From assembly GCA_963748315.1 (NCBI GenBank), contig CAVVIK010000006.1:620001-684000 (forward strand): a DNA stretch of 64,000 bases, written 5' to 3'. The notes under the pieces were generated by a model. That model was not told the DNA's origin, ran no database searches, and worked only from the letters and a program-made list of their open reading frames with translations. This DNA comes from DASPHG01 sp963748315 (GTDB taxonomy: Bacteria; Actinomycetota; Thermoleophilia; Solirubrobacterales; Thermoleophilaceae). Shown here one piece after another: positions 55,386 through 64,000 of this stretch. Positions within the stretch are counted from its first letter, which is position 1, and the number at the start of each line of letters is the position of its first letter. The position numbers and the translations under genes were made by a program.

Positions 55386-56560
55386 GCCGGCGTCCGCTCA
55401 TCACGCAGCAGCGCCAGGCTGACCAGCGGGAACAGGAGCACCGACAACAATCCGGCTCCTACCAGGGCCGCGCTTTCCGCCGCGTCGATGAGCTCGAGCT
55501 CGAGCCCGATGGCCGTGGCGGCCACGATGAACGGGAGCGACGTGGCCTGCATCAGGCCAGCCGCGATCGTCCGCCGGGTGCCGATAACCGGCCGGTAGAC
55601 AAGCGCCGGGAGGCCGCGCGTAAGGACGAGCGCGGCGAGAAAGATCGGGAGCATCACGAGGTTCGAGGCGTCGGCGAAGAGAGCGTCCGCGTCGTAGCGC
55701 ACCCCGCTCGACACGAAGAAGACCGGGATGAAGAAGCCGAAGCCGATCGCGTCGAGCTTGTGGCGGAACTCCGGATGGGTCATCGCCTCGTCGCGGTCGA
55801 GCAGCGACACGATCGCGCCGGCGATGAAGGCCCCGAGAATGGCCTCCAGCCCGAGGTTCTCGGCTACCGCGGCGAACCCGATGAACAGCAGAACCGCAGC
55901 GCGCACCCGGATTTGGGCGGTCGTGTCCTGCAACCGGATCAGGTTCGAACTGATGCGCATAGACATCTCTGCGCTGCGGACCCCAAGGAAGACGACCAGT
56001 GCAAGCGCGGCGAGGCCGCCGAGCAGGAGCGCCGTGGCTCCAGCGCCACCCTCGCCGGAAAAGAAGAGGGTCAGGAGAATGATCGCCCCGAAGTCGGCGA
56101 TCGATCCCGCTGCGACCACGAGCTGTCCGAACGTCGTGGAGATCTCGCCGCTGTCCTTCAGCACGGGGATCAGAATCCCCAGCGAGGTCGCGCAGAGGAT
56201 GATCGCGACGAGCAGTGGGGTCTCGACGGCGCCGGCCGCCTTCAGCCCGAAGCCGACCGCAACCGCGATCGCGATCGTTAGGAAGAAGCCGCCCAGCGCG
56301 AGCCGGAGCACGCGGCCGCGCAGCCGGTCGAAGTCGATCTCGAGCCCGGCGAGGAAGAGCACGAAAGCCAGACCGATCACGGCGATCACCTCGACGGACT
56401 CGTCCACCTCGACGACGCCAAGCACCGACGGCCCGAGCACGATGCCCGCCGCGATCTCGAGCAACACGGCGGGCAGGCGTATCGCCGGAGCGAGGCCGAG
56501 CAGGAAAGGCGCGAGGAACGCCACGGCCGCGACGATCAGCAGGTTGTCGAAGTCCGGCAC
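55382..56560 (-). CDS. Cation:proton antiporter (CPA2/KefB-like)
   Basis: 392 aa with about 12 helices. 'EIAAGIVLGPSVLGVVE', 'GLAFVLFLAGLEIDFDRLRG', 'CATSLGILIPVLKDSGEISTTFGQLVVAAGSIADFGAII' (in part) and 'GLEAILGAFIAGAIVSLLD' are the Na/K-H exchanger signatures. The short form lacks a C-terminal RCK/TrkA domain. GTG start at 56560. Ion specificity unknown. Confidence 0.88.
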   Translation of the reverse strand: MPDFDNLLIVAAVAFLAPFLLGLAPAIRLPAVLLEIAAGIVLGPSVLGVVEVDESVEVIAVIGLAFVLFLAGLEIDFDRLRGRVLRLALGGFFLTIAIAVAVGFGLKAAGAVETPLLVAIILCATSLGILIPVLKDSGEISTTFGQLVVAAGSIADFGAIILLTLFFSGEGGAGATALLLGGLAALALVVFLGVRSAEMSMRISSNLIRLQDTTAQIRVRAAVLLFIGFAAVAENLGLEAILGAFIAGAIVSLLDRDEAMTHPEFRHKLDAIGFGFFIPVFFVSSGVRYDADALFADASNLVMLPIFLAALVLTRGLPALVYRPVIGTRRTIAAGLMQATSLPFIVAATAIGLELELIDAAESAALVGAGLLSVLLFPLVSLALLRDERTPA

Positions 56561-56570
56561 CTAGGTGCTA

Positions 56571-56599
56571 TGTGTAACGGCCGGGGCGGGCGTTACACA
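56571..56599. promoter_or_regulatory. Inverted repeat between antiporter and flavodoxin-like genes
   Basis: TGTGTAACG and CGTTACACA, perfect 9-bp arms 11 bp apart. Lies 7 bp upstream of the flavodoxin-like ATG and 10 bp from the antiporter GTG. It could be an operator for either divergent gene. Confidence 0.45.
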
Positions 56600-56606
56600 G
56601 AGGGGC

Positions 56607-57311
<705 letters not shown>

Positions 57312-57323
57312 CCAGCTGCGTAC

Positions 57324-58025
57324 CTACGGTGTGCGTGCGTAGAACTGAACGCTGAAGTCCGAATCGATCGTGGCCCCGTTGTCCGGTCTGCGCATGAACA
57401 CGCGGAGCGCGATCAGGTCGGTGCTGGCGGTGCTCGCGGCGTCGAAGACGCTGCCGGTCGAGAATCCGTTTCGACCCGTCACCTGCACGGTCAAGTCGTT
57501 CACGCTGTCCACGCCACTGAACCCGGTGTCGGGGTTCGGGACGAAGCTGACGTCGTAGATGCCCTGACCGACGCGCGCCGCGGTCACACCCTCGATTGCG
57601 TTCGTTTGCTGACCTCCGAAGTTGTGCACCGTCACCGGCCCGTTGGCGTTGGTGGAGTCGACTGTCGCGAATCCCTTTGCAACCGCTACTTCCGCGTTCA
57701 GGTCGGCGTTGGTGATGGTGCCGTCGGCGAGCTTGGTGGTGTCCACCGCATCGTCGGCGAGCTTGCCGGTGCTGACGGCATTGTCGGCGATGTGGTTGGT
57801 GTCAACGGCGTTGTCGGCGATCTCGTCCGGACCGACGGCGTTGCTCCTGATGTCACGGCCCTTCACGCCCTCGTTTCGAATGTCCTTCGACTTGATCGAG
57901 TTATTGGCGATCTGCTTGCTCCCGATCTTCACGGCGGCATACGAGAAACCGCCGAGAGCGATGAACATCGCCATCACTGCGACGACGTTGGAGAACGTGA
58001 GGCGAGAACGAACCGTGGTGAACAA
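57324..58025 (-). CDS. Exported protein with ADNAV-type pentapeptide repeats
   Basis: 233 aa. TTG at 58025 behind GGAAGGAAG. The leader 'SRLTFSNVVAVMAMFIALGGFSYAA' is a signal/anchor. A run of five-residue repeats of the D-x-A-V-D type ('IADNAVDTNHIADNAVSTGKLADDAVDTTKL' in part) covers residues ~45-100 and should form a right-handed beta solenoid. The C-terminal third is a small beta domain. I associate this architecture with Thermoleophilia, where it is abundant. Role unknown; possibly surface or particle-binding. Confidence 0.75.
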   Translation of the reverse strand: MFTTVRSRLTFSNVVAVMAMFIALGGFSYAAVKIGSKQIANNSIKSKDIRNEGVKGRDIRSNAVGPDEIADNAVDTNHIADNAVSTGKLADDAVDTTKLADGTITNADLNAEVAVAKGFATVDSTNANGPVTVHNFGGQQTNAIEGVTAARVGQGIYDVSFVPNPDTGFSGVDSVNDLTVQVTGRNGFSTGSVFDAASTASTDLIALRVFMRRPDNGATIDSDFSVQFYARTP

Positions 58026-58063
58026 GCTGCTTCCTTCCGTGTGGGTGCGAGGCCGAGCCTGAC

Positions 58064-58408
58064 TTATGACGACGCTACACCGGCTTCGGCCCCCGCGCCA
58101 GTGTTCGACTCGCGCATGTAGAGGTAGAGCGGCAGCGCGAAGCAGACACCGACCAGCAGGCTCGCCGGGATGACGAGCCACCAACGCTCGATGCCGTTCC
58201 GGGGACCGTCCCACGCCGCCCACACGACCAGCGCCAAGAACACGATCGTCAGGTCCGCGACCAGCTGCGCTGACGGCAGCGTCTCGAACCAGTTCTCGAA
58301 GTAAAGGTTGAGGTCGAGCCCGTGTTCGGCGATGAATATCCCGAGCATGACGTTCGGTACGACAAATCCGGCGACTGTGAGCAGCAGCAACTTCTCTCGA
58401 ATGGTCAT
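58064..58408 (-). CDS. DUF2834-like small membrane protein
   Basis: 114 aa with three helices: 'LLLLTVAGFVVPNVMLGIFI', 'LVADLTIVFLALVVWAAWDG', 'WWLVIPASLLVGVCFALPLYLYMRE'. The order and the 'VWAAWDGPRNGIERWW' loop resemble DUF2834 membrane proteins. Sits 38 bp upstream of the exported repeat gene on the same strand. Function unknown. Confidence 0.7.
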   Translation of the reverse strand: MTIREKLLLLTVAGFVVPNVMLGIFIAEHGLDLNLYFENWFETLPSAQLVADLTIVFLALVVWAAWDGPRNGIERWWLVIPASLLVGVCFALPLYLYMRESNTGAGAEAGVASS

Positions 58409-58435
58409 GGCGCGAAACTCTCACGTATTCCGAGC

Positions 58436-59641
58436 GTGGCTGCATTCGACGTAGCGATCGTCGGCGGGAGCATCGCCGGCTGCACCGCCGCGCGGCTCTA
58501 CGGCCTCGCCGGTCTCCGCGTCGCGCTCATCGAGCGGCGTCCCGATCCAGAGGCGTACAAGGTCACGTGCACCCATGCGATCTTGTCGAGCGCGGTGCCC
58601 ACGATGCAGCGGGTCGGGATCGCTTCGCTGATCGATGCTCGGGGTGCAGTGCGCACCCATCCCGCGGCGTGGTCGCCCTACGGCGGCTGGATGCGGCTGC
58701 CGACCGACGTCCCGCACGGCTACGGGGTCACCCGGCAAACCCTCGACCCGCTGCTGCGGCAGCTCGCGGCGGAGACGCCCGGCGTAGAGCTCATCACGGG
58801 CAGGACCGCGATCGGGCTGCTCGCCTCAGATGGCCGTCCGGCAGGGATCGAGGTGTCGAGTCCGGACGGCGACAGGACGGCGATCCCCGCAAAGCTGGTC
58901 GTCGGAGCGGACGGGCGCGGTTCCGGTATCGCGCGCCTCGCGCGGGTCCCGGGTCGGGTGCGACCGCACAACCGCTTCTTCTACTTCGCGTACTGGCGCG
59001 GGCTCCCGAAGACGACGCGCGCGAGCCTCTGGTTCGCCGAACCGAACGGCATCGCCGTGTTCCCCAACGAGGACGACATCAGCGTCGTCGTGGCCGGCAT
59101 GCACAAGGCGAGCCTGCCGGAGTTCCGCGCCGATCCCGAGCGGGCCTACCGGGCGGCGGTCGCGTCCGTACCCGACGCCCCGCCCCTGGACGACGCGGAG
59201 CGGGTCTCGAAGCTGATTGGGAAGCTCGATGTGCCCAACGTGATGCGCCCGGCGGCGCGCCCCGGCGTCGCGTTCGTGGGCGATGCGGCGCTCGCCACCG
59301 ATCCGACGATGGGCGTCGGGTGCGGCTGGGCCTTCCAGACTGCGGAGTGGCTCGTCGACCACACTGCGGCGGCGCTCCTGGGCGACGGCGACTTGGATTC
59401 TGCGCTTGACCGTTACCGGGGTGATTTCCGGCGCCGCCTGGGACTCCACCACTGGGCGATCGCCGACCTGTCGACCGGCCGTCCCCTGCGAGCAAACGAG
59501 CGAATCGCGTTCCGGGCCGCGGCGCGCGACGAATGGGTGGCGCGGAAGATCGAGCCGGTGATCACGAGGCGCAGCTCGCCGCTCAAGCTGCTCGGCCCGG
59601 TTGTGAACGCGCGGACGCTGTGGCGGGGAACTATCGGCTAG
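58436..59641 (+). CDS. FAD-dependent monooxygenase / geranylgeranyl-reductase-like flavoprotein
   Basis: 401 aa. 'FDVAIVGGSIAGCTAARLYGLAGLRVALIERR' (in part) is the FAD Rossmann motif. 'LVVGADGRGSGIARLARV' is the DG motif and 'GVAFVGDAALATDPTMGVGCGWAFQTAEWL' (in part) the GD motif of group A flavin hydroxylases and GGR-type reductases. GTG at 58436. The adjacent TetR gene is convergent and shares CTAG at the stop. Substrate unknown. Confidence 0.85.
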   Translation: MAAFDVAIVGGSIAGCTAARLYGLAGLRVALIERRPDPEAYKVTCTHAILSSAVPTMQRVGIASLIDARGAVRTHPAAWSPYGGWMRLPTDVPHGYGVTRQTLDPLLRQLAAETPGVELITGRTAIGLLASDGRPAGIEVSSPDGDRTAIPAKLVVGADGRGSGIARLARVPGRVRPHNRFFYFAYWRGLPKTTRASLWFAEPNGIAVFPNEDDISVVVAGMHKASLPEFRADPERAYRAAVASVPDAPPLDDAERVSKLIGKLDVPNVMRPAARPGVAFVGDAALATDPTMGVGCGWAFQTAEWLVDHTAAALLGDGDLDSALDRYRGDFRRRLGLHHWAIADLSTGRPLRANERIAFRAAARDEWVARKIEPVITRRSSPLKLLGPVVNARTLWRGTIG

Positions 59642-60315
59642 TCGCCCGCGGGCCGCTCGGGCAGCCAGAGCTTGCCCTCGAGCAAACCGCCGCAACCCAT
59701 CCACAGGAGGTTCATGAGGCGCAGCGCCGCGATGTCGCGCGGCTCGTCCTCGTGCTTCGCCCAGCGCGAGGCGGCCGCGATCGTGGCGGCGGTGAGGGTA
59801 TGGGCGATCGCCTCGACGTGCGCGAGCGCATCGTCGGAGAGGCCCCGCTCGCGAGCCGTCCTCTTGAACAGCTCGGTGAGCAGGTCGGCCATGGCGTCGC
59901 GCGCCGCGACCGCGCCCGAGCCGATCGAGCCGGACGCCAGGGCCCCGTCCGGGTAGAGCAGAAGCCAGCTGTCGTGGTTCTCCTCGACGAACTTGAAGAC
60001 CAGGTCGACGCCCTCCCAGAGCCGCTGGTCGGGTGCGAGGTGCCGCCGCTCGCTGACCTGCCGCAGGTCGTCGCGCAGCTGCTCGCCGGCCTGCTGCGCG
60101 CACGCTGCGAACAGCCCCTCCTTCGAGTCGAAGTACGCGTACAGCATCGGCTTCGTGATTCCGCTCGCCTTGGCGATGTCGTCCATCGACACGCCGCCGA
60201 AGCCGCGCTCGGCGAAGAGCGAGCTGGCGGCCTCGACCATCTGCTGCTCGCGCTCTGCTCGCGGGGTCCGCGCGCGCCCCGGCGCGCCGCGTCCCACCGC
60301 CTTCGTTCGCGCCAC
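59638..60315 (-). CDS. TetR-family transcriptional regulator
   Basis: 225 aa. N-terminal HTH 'VSMDDIAKASGITKPMLYAYFDSKEGLFAAC' (in part), with a very basic lead. The C-terminal domain matches the TetR_C type of lipid or drug-responsive regulators. GTG at 60315; the palindrome GGTAACAGCGTTACC lies 9 bp upstream, so it probably represses itself. Confidence 0.88.
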   Translation of the reverse strand: MARTKAVGRGAPGRARTPRAEREQQMVEAASSLFAERGFGGVSMDDIAKASGITKPMLYAYFDSKEGLFAACAQQAGEQLRDDLRQVSERRHLAPDQRLWEGVDLVFKFVEENHDSWLLLYPDGALASGSIGSGAVAARDAMADLLTELFKRTARERGLSDDALAHVEAIAHTLTAATIAAASRWAKHEDEPRDIAALRLMNLLWMGCGGLLEGKLWLPERPAGD

Positions 60316-60324
60316 GGAGGGGAC

Positions 60325-60339
60325 GGTAACAGCGTTACC
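60325..60339. promoter_or_regulatory. Operator in front of the TetR gene
   Basis: GGTAAC-AGC-GTTACC, 6-bp perfect arms, a classic TetR-type site. It also overlaps the stop codon of the neighbouring secreted-protein gene. Confidence 0.55.
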
Positions 60340-63300
60340 AGGGGTAAGGAGCAGCCGCGCTAGGGCTCTTGCGCAGCTCTTTGAACGGAAGCCGGCGGCT
60401 ATGCGCGCGCTTGGTCGCGCGGAACTTGTCCTTGCGCGGCCGGCTCCAGTCGCCGAGCGGCCCGAGGGCGCGGACGGCGACGGTGCCCTTCTGCGTCTTC
60501 GCCACGCCCTTGAAGCGGACGCGGTGAGCGCGCTTCTCGAGCCGCCGCATCTTCTGCACGCCATTGCGCTGGCGGAGCACGACGCCGTAGGCGGTGGCGT
60601 TGTCCGCCCGGCGCCACTTCGCGATGATCTTCTTGCCGCGCCTTTTCACGCGCAGCTTGGCGGGGCGGCCGGCCTGGACGGGCGGCGGGGCCTTGTAGCT
60701 CGCGATCACCTGCTGCGGAGCCGGGATCCCGTCGATCAACACCACGGCGACGATGTCGCGCTTGCCGCGCGGGCCGGGAGCGGGGGTGAACGGGATCTCG
60801 CCCTTGCCTCTTCTTTGCCACGCCGATCCGCGCGTACGTGCCGGGGCCACTTTCGAAGAAAGTGACCTTCTTATGCGCGAGCGGACGCGCGTTGTAATGA
60901 AGCGTGCGCTTGCGGCCCTTGCCCGTGACCGATCCGCGCACCGGCTTGTCGTAGCCCTTGCGCGTCTCGGCGAGCTGCGAGATCCCCGGTGAGCCGTTGA
61001 GCGTCGTCACCGTGTACTTGCCGACGGGTCCGTTCTTGACGCCGATGTAGGTCCGGTTGCGCTGTCGGCTGTCGCAGGAGTACGAGATGGTTCCCGTTCA
61101 CGAAGTTGCCGGACACGGTCGAGATCGTCTCGCCGCGGGCGGAGGTCACCTGCACCTGCGGCGCGCCGCCCTGGCCGCTCAGCTTCACGCTCTTCGAGTC
61201 CTCGCCCTTCTCGACATCGAATGAGAGCTCGCCGGACTGCGCGGCGGCGGCATTGAAGTTCGGCCAGTAGTGGCTTGGCTTGCAGCCGTCGGGGATCCAG
61301 ATCTCGGGGAGCGGGTCGCCCCACTTGTAGCCGGCGCCCGGATGGAGGTCGGCGATGTCGCCGCACACGACCACGCCGATGTTCGTGACCCATCCCTCTA
61401 CCCGAGGCTCGCCGATTCTGTCGATCTCCGCACCGATCTGGCCGTGGAAGCTGTAGAGCGGGTTCGACCTGATCAGCATCTCGCCGTCGATGCGGCCGTA
61501 CACGAGCATCAATGGCGAGGGGAATCGCATGCCGCCCGCCGAGGCACGATGTGGTTCGGGTACTCGTACATGAAGTAGGCGTTGCCGAACGGGACGTTGC
61601 CGAGAACGGGATGTTGAAGCCGAACGTGCCGCCGAGCGCGATCGCGGTGGAGATCAGCTTGCGCCCCGTGAGCGGAGCAAGCTCCTCCTGGGTGTCGCCC
61701 GCGGTGAGCGTGTAGGGAGCGTCCGGCGACGCGAACACGGAGAAGAGCGTGCCGCGCACGGTCGAGATCTCGACGGCGCTGAGCGCGCCGCCGCCGCGGA
61801 TGAGCGTCGGGTTCAGGCCGACCGCGAAGTTGATCTCGTCCAGGAATACGCCCGGGAAGACCTGTGGTGGCGGGATCGCCGCGCCGAAGTGGAGTTCGCC
61901 GCCGGCGCTACGGAAGTAGGGCGCACCGTCCGCGGCACAGAACGCGATTCCGTTCTGCGGCGGGGGCGGCGACAGCACGAAGCCCGCGTCCTTCCCGGTG
62001 TCGAGCGCCCCAGGAAGATGTCGGCGGTCGCCTTCCACCAGCCGCGTGAGCAATTAAGCGCGGGGTTTTCGGGGACGAAGTTGCCGGACGCGCTGTAGTC
62101 GAAGCCCACGTTCGCAAACCGCAGTGCGCCGAGGCTCGCCTCCGGGACGCGGATGCTCAACTTGTCGAGCACGACGCCGAGGTCGTTGGTCGCGATGAAC
62201 TTCGTTTGCCCGCTGGGCGGGTCGCCGCCGAAGAGGTTGAACACCTTTGGCAGCGCGACCCGGACGCCGGCCTCGGTGTAGCGGCGGAAGGAGGAGTCGC
62301 GTACGAAAGTGAGGTCCACTTGGCCGTCGAAGTGGAAGCCGGCGAGGTCGGGAAGTGCGCTGCCGGCGTTGAAGCTGAAGAGCGTCACCCGGCCGGGCCG
62401 ATCGAAGATGCCGTTGTAGAGCTTGCCCTTGCCCTCGACGTCGAGGTTCACCTTCCGGCTGCCCGGCACTGGGATCGTCGTCGCCGAGCTTCATCGACGC
62501 GCTCGCGGAGACGATGCGCCCGAGCTGTGGCGACAGGACAATCGCACCGCCGGACTCCGGTTTGAACACGACCCCATTGATCAGCACCGAGTTCGGCCGT
62601 CGCGACACGAATATGTCCAGCACATCGAGCGAGAGCAGCCCGCGCGTCTCGCGCAGGTCGATCTCTGTCTCGAAGCGCGTGCAATTGCGGAGATTGATCT
62701 CCTGACATCGCTGGACGACGTAATCGCGCAGCTGTGGCTCCGTGTTGAACTCCGTGACGAGAGCCTGGAGGATCGGTTTCTCGCCCGAGGGGATGTCCTG
62801 CGCGCTGGTCACGGCTTCCAGGCAGCCACGGGCCTCGATCACACCGAAAATCACCCGCCCGGTGCACCCCGCGCGCTGGTCCATCAGGGCCGCCTTGGCC
62901 GTCGCGCATAACGCCACCTGCGGCGCGCTCGCGGCGGTGACCGGCCGAGAGTCGAGCACCGACGGTCACCGAAACCGTCTGGCTCGTGCGCGACGTCAGG
63001 CCGTCGCTCGAGACCGCGGTGAGCTGGACGTTCAGCGTCGCCTTGCTGATCAGGCGCGTGGCAAGGAAGGGCTGGTTGCCGCCGCACTCGACGTCGGCCT
63101 GCCCGTTGCCGTTCAGGTCCCAGAGGAATCGCGAGGCGCCGGTCGTCCCACTCGCGTCGAAGAGGGTCAGCCCCATCGGGCTCGTCTGTCCGGGCGCGGT
63201 GAAGCGTGAGACGGGCGCGGAACCGCCGCCGCCACCTCCACCGCCGCCGCCCCCGCCGCCCCGCCACCGCCCCCGCCACCCCGCCACCGGAAGCGACCTC

Positions 63301-63858
63301 CGGGCCGAAGGTGAAGTCATCGACGCCGAGCGTGTTAGTGCCCATGTCGCGGCGCGTCACCGATACCGCCGTGATCCGCGGCGTCTCACCTGCCGGCTGC
63401 GTCACCGACAGCGGCGCCCATCCGATGCTCGGCGCGGCCACCGACGCGGTGCCGACCTCGTTGAAGTCGCTGTCGTAGGCAGTCAGGAACGTCTCCCCGG
63501 TCGCCTCGTCGCCGCTGAGCTGACGCACATAGGCGGTCACGTGGCCCTGCGGCGAGCTGAAGTCGGCAAACAGCATGTCCGTCGGGCACCCCGAGTCGCA
63601 CTCGACACTGGGGACGAAACAGTCGCTCGCGGCGACGTCGTTCGCCCCGACCTCGCGTTCGCCGGGTCCGACTGGATGCTGGCGTCCGTGGCAGCCGCCG
63701 CCGCCAGGCGAGAAGGTCACGCCCTGGCCGGCGTACTGGTTGGTCAGGGAGCCCGTCGCCTGGTCGTCGAAGGTGATGACCGTCTCGGCGAACGCAGGTG
63801 CCGGCACGGCGAGGCAAGCTGCGGCAGCCAGCCCCGCGAGTCCACTGCGGCGGTCCAC
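60335..63858 (-). pseudogene. Long secreted surface protein in eight frame-broken pieces
   Basis: Reads as one protein of about 1,170 aa if seven slips are mended (near 63270, 62965, 62475, 62010, 61600, 61065 and 60820). Order: signal peptide ('AACLAVPAPAFA'), a lectin-like segment with 'FADFSSPQGHVTAYVRQLSGDEA', a poly-Gly tract (63230-63290), a PKD-like 'ASRFLWDLNGNGQADVECGG', an 'INLRNCTRFETEIDLRETRGLL' region, a 'FHFDGQVDLTFVRDSSFRRYTEAG' region, 'WIPDGCKPSHYWPNFNAAAAQSG', and a basic fibronectin-like end ('GPLGDWSRPRKDKF'). The slip density is much greater than in neighbours, so true decay is possible. Extracellular role inferred. Confidence 0.6.
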
Positions 63859-63903
63859 GATCCCAAGCTACCCCCGCCGCGCCAGAAAAGCCAGCGCTCG
63901 GCG

Positions 63904-64000
63904 CTAGGGGAACGCGTCGATCGCGACCTCGAACCACTCGGTGACGCCGCCGCCCAGCACGTCGATCGCCCCCATCACCATCACCGCCACCAGCAGGGTA
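63904..64000 (-). CDS. C-terminal end of a possible Flp-type pilin, partial
   Basis: Only the last 31 codons are in the window: a hydrophobic 'LLVAVMVMGAIDVLGGGV' followed by 'TEWFEVAIDAFP' and stop. This resembles the end of Flp/Fap pilins (hydrophobic helix then short polar tail), but so short a piece could also be another membrane protein's end. Confidence 0.35.
   Translation of the reverse strand, partial: TLLVAVMVMGAIDVLGGGVTEWFEVAIDAFP

Overview
The window is GC-rich, densely packed actinobacterial-type DNA. Short gene overlaps (ATGA, GTGA, TGATG) are common, and GTG and TTG starts are frequent. A class Thermoleophilia bacterium (Solirubrobacterales/Gaiellales-like) is the best guess. 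The guess rests on overall style, on a complete 14-gene nuo operon, and on a secreted protein with 'ADNAV'-type pentapeptide repeats after an 'LTFSNVVAVMAMFIALGG' leader, a family I associate with that class. This is inference; there is no rRNA in the window to confirm it. The cell appears to be an aerobic heterotroph: complex I, cupredoxins, a cytochrome c, acetyl-CoA synthetase and proline oxidation.

Layout. 1-6.3 kb (minus): tandem ThyX-like protein, rpe, acsA, GGDEF/EAL protein. 6.3-12.8 kb (plus): proline dehydrogenase and P5C dehydrogenase, separated by a secreted DUF11 protein, then a MEDS-domain protein. 12.8-29.9 kb (minus): one operon nuoA to nuoN, continuing through coupled overlaps into a VOC protein, an FAD oxidoreductase and a carboxylate-amine ligase. 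30-34.4 kb: membrane protein, flavin reductase-like protein, Ku, cupredoxin, cytochrome c, serS, a perfect palindrome, tRNA-Ser(TGA). 34.4-42.6 kb: a TetR-centred locus with a secreted copper/quinoprotein operon. 42.6-50 kb: alpha/beta hydrolase, penicillin acylase family, DUF2993 protein, tRNA-Ser(GCT), MFS, RmlD-like, exonuclease III, tRNA-Arg(ACG). 50-53.1 kb: two small cargo blocks bounded by three copies of the 3' end of tRNA-Arg. 53.1-60.3 kb: SnoaL-like, cupin, repeat lipoprotein, ECF sigma with its anti-sigma, antiporter, flavodoxin-like protein, FAD monooxygenase, TetR. 60.3-64 kb: a long secreted protein in many frame-broken pieces and the end of a possible Flp-type pilin.

The best candidate for an undescribed system is 35.2-42.6 kb. 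A TetR gene, a hotdog-fold gene and a four-gene coupled operon all carry the same 16-bp palindrome (GGTACG-N4-CGTACC or near copies) in front of them. The operon encodes a PHM-like copper protein fused to a cupredoxin, a Tat-type amidohydrolase, a PQQ-type propeller fused to a second cupredoxin, and an RTX-like calcium-binding protein. A secreted oxidation/hydrolysis pathway with copper electron carriers is the natural reading.

The second is the tRNA-Arg locus. A perfect 43-bp direct repeat and a third, slightly decayed copy bound two gene blocks with no integrase in sight.

Caution: several well-conserved genes (nuoL, nuoJ, P5C dehydrogenase, acylase and others) carry single-base frame breaks. 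Many are probably assembly indels, so the joined coordinates for those genes are reconstructions.
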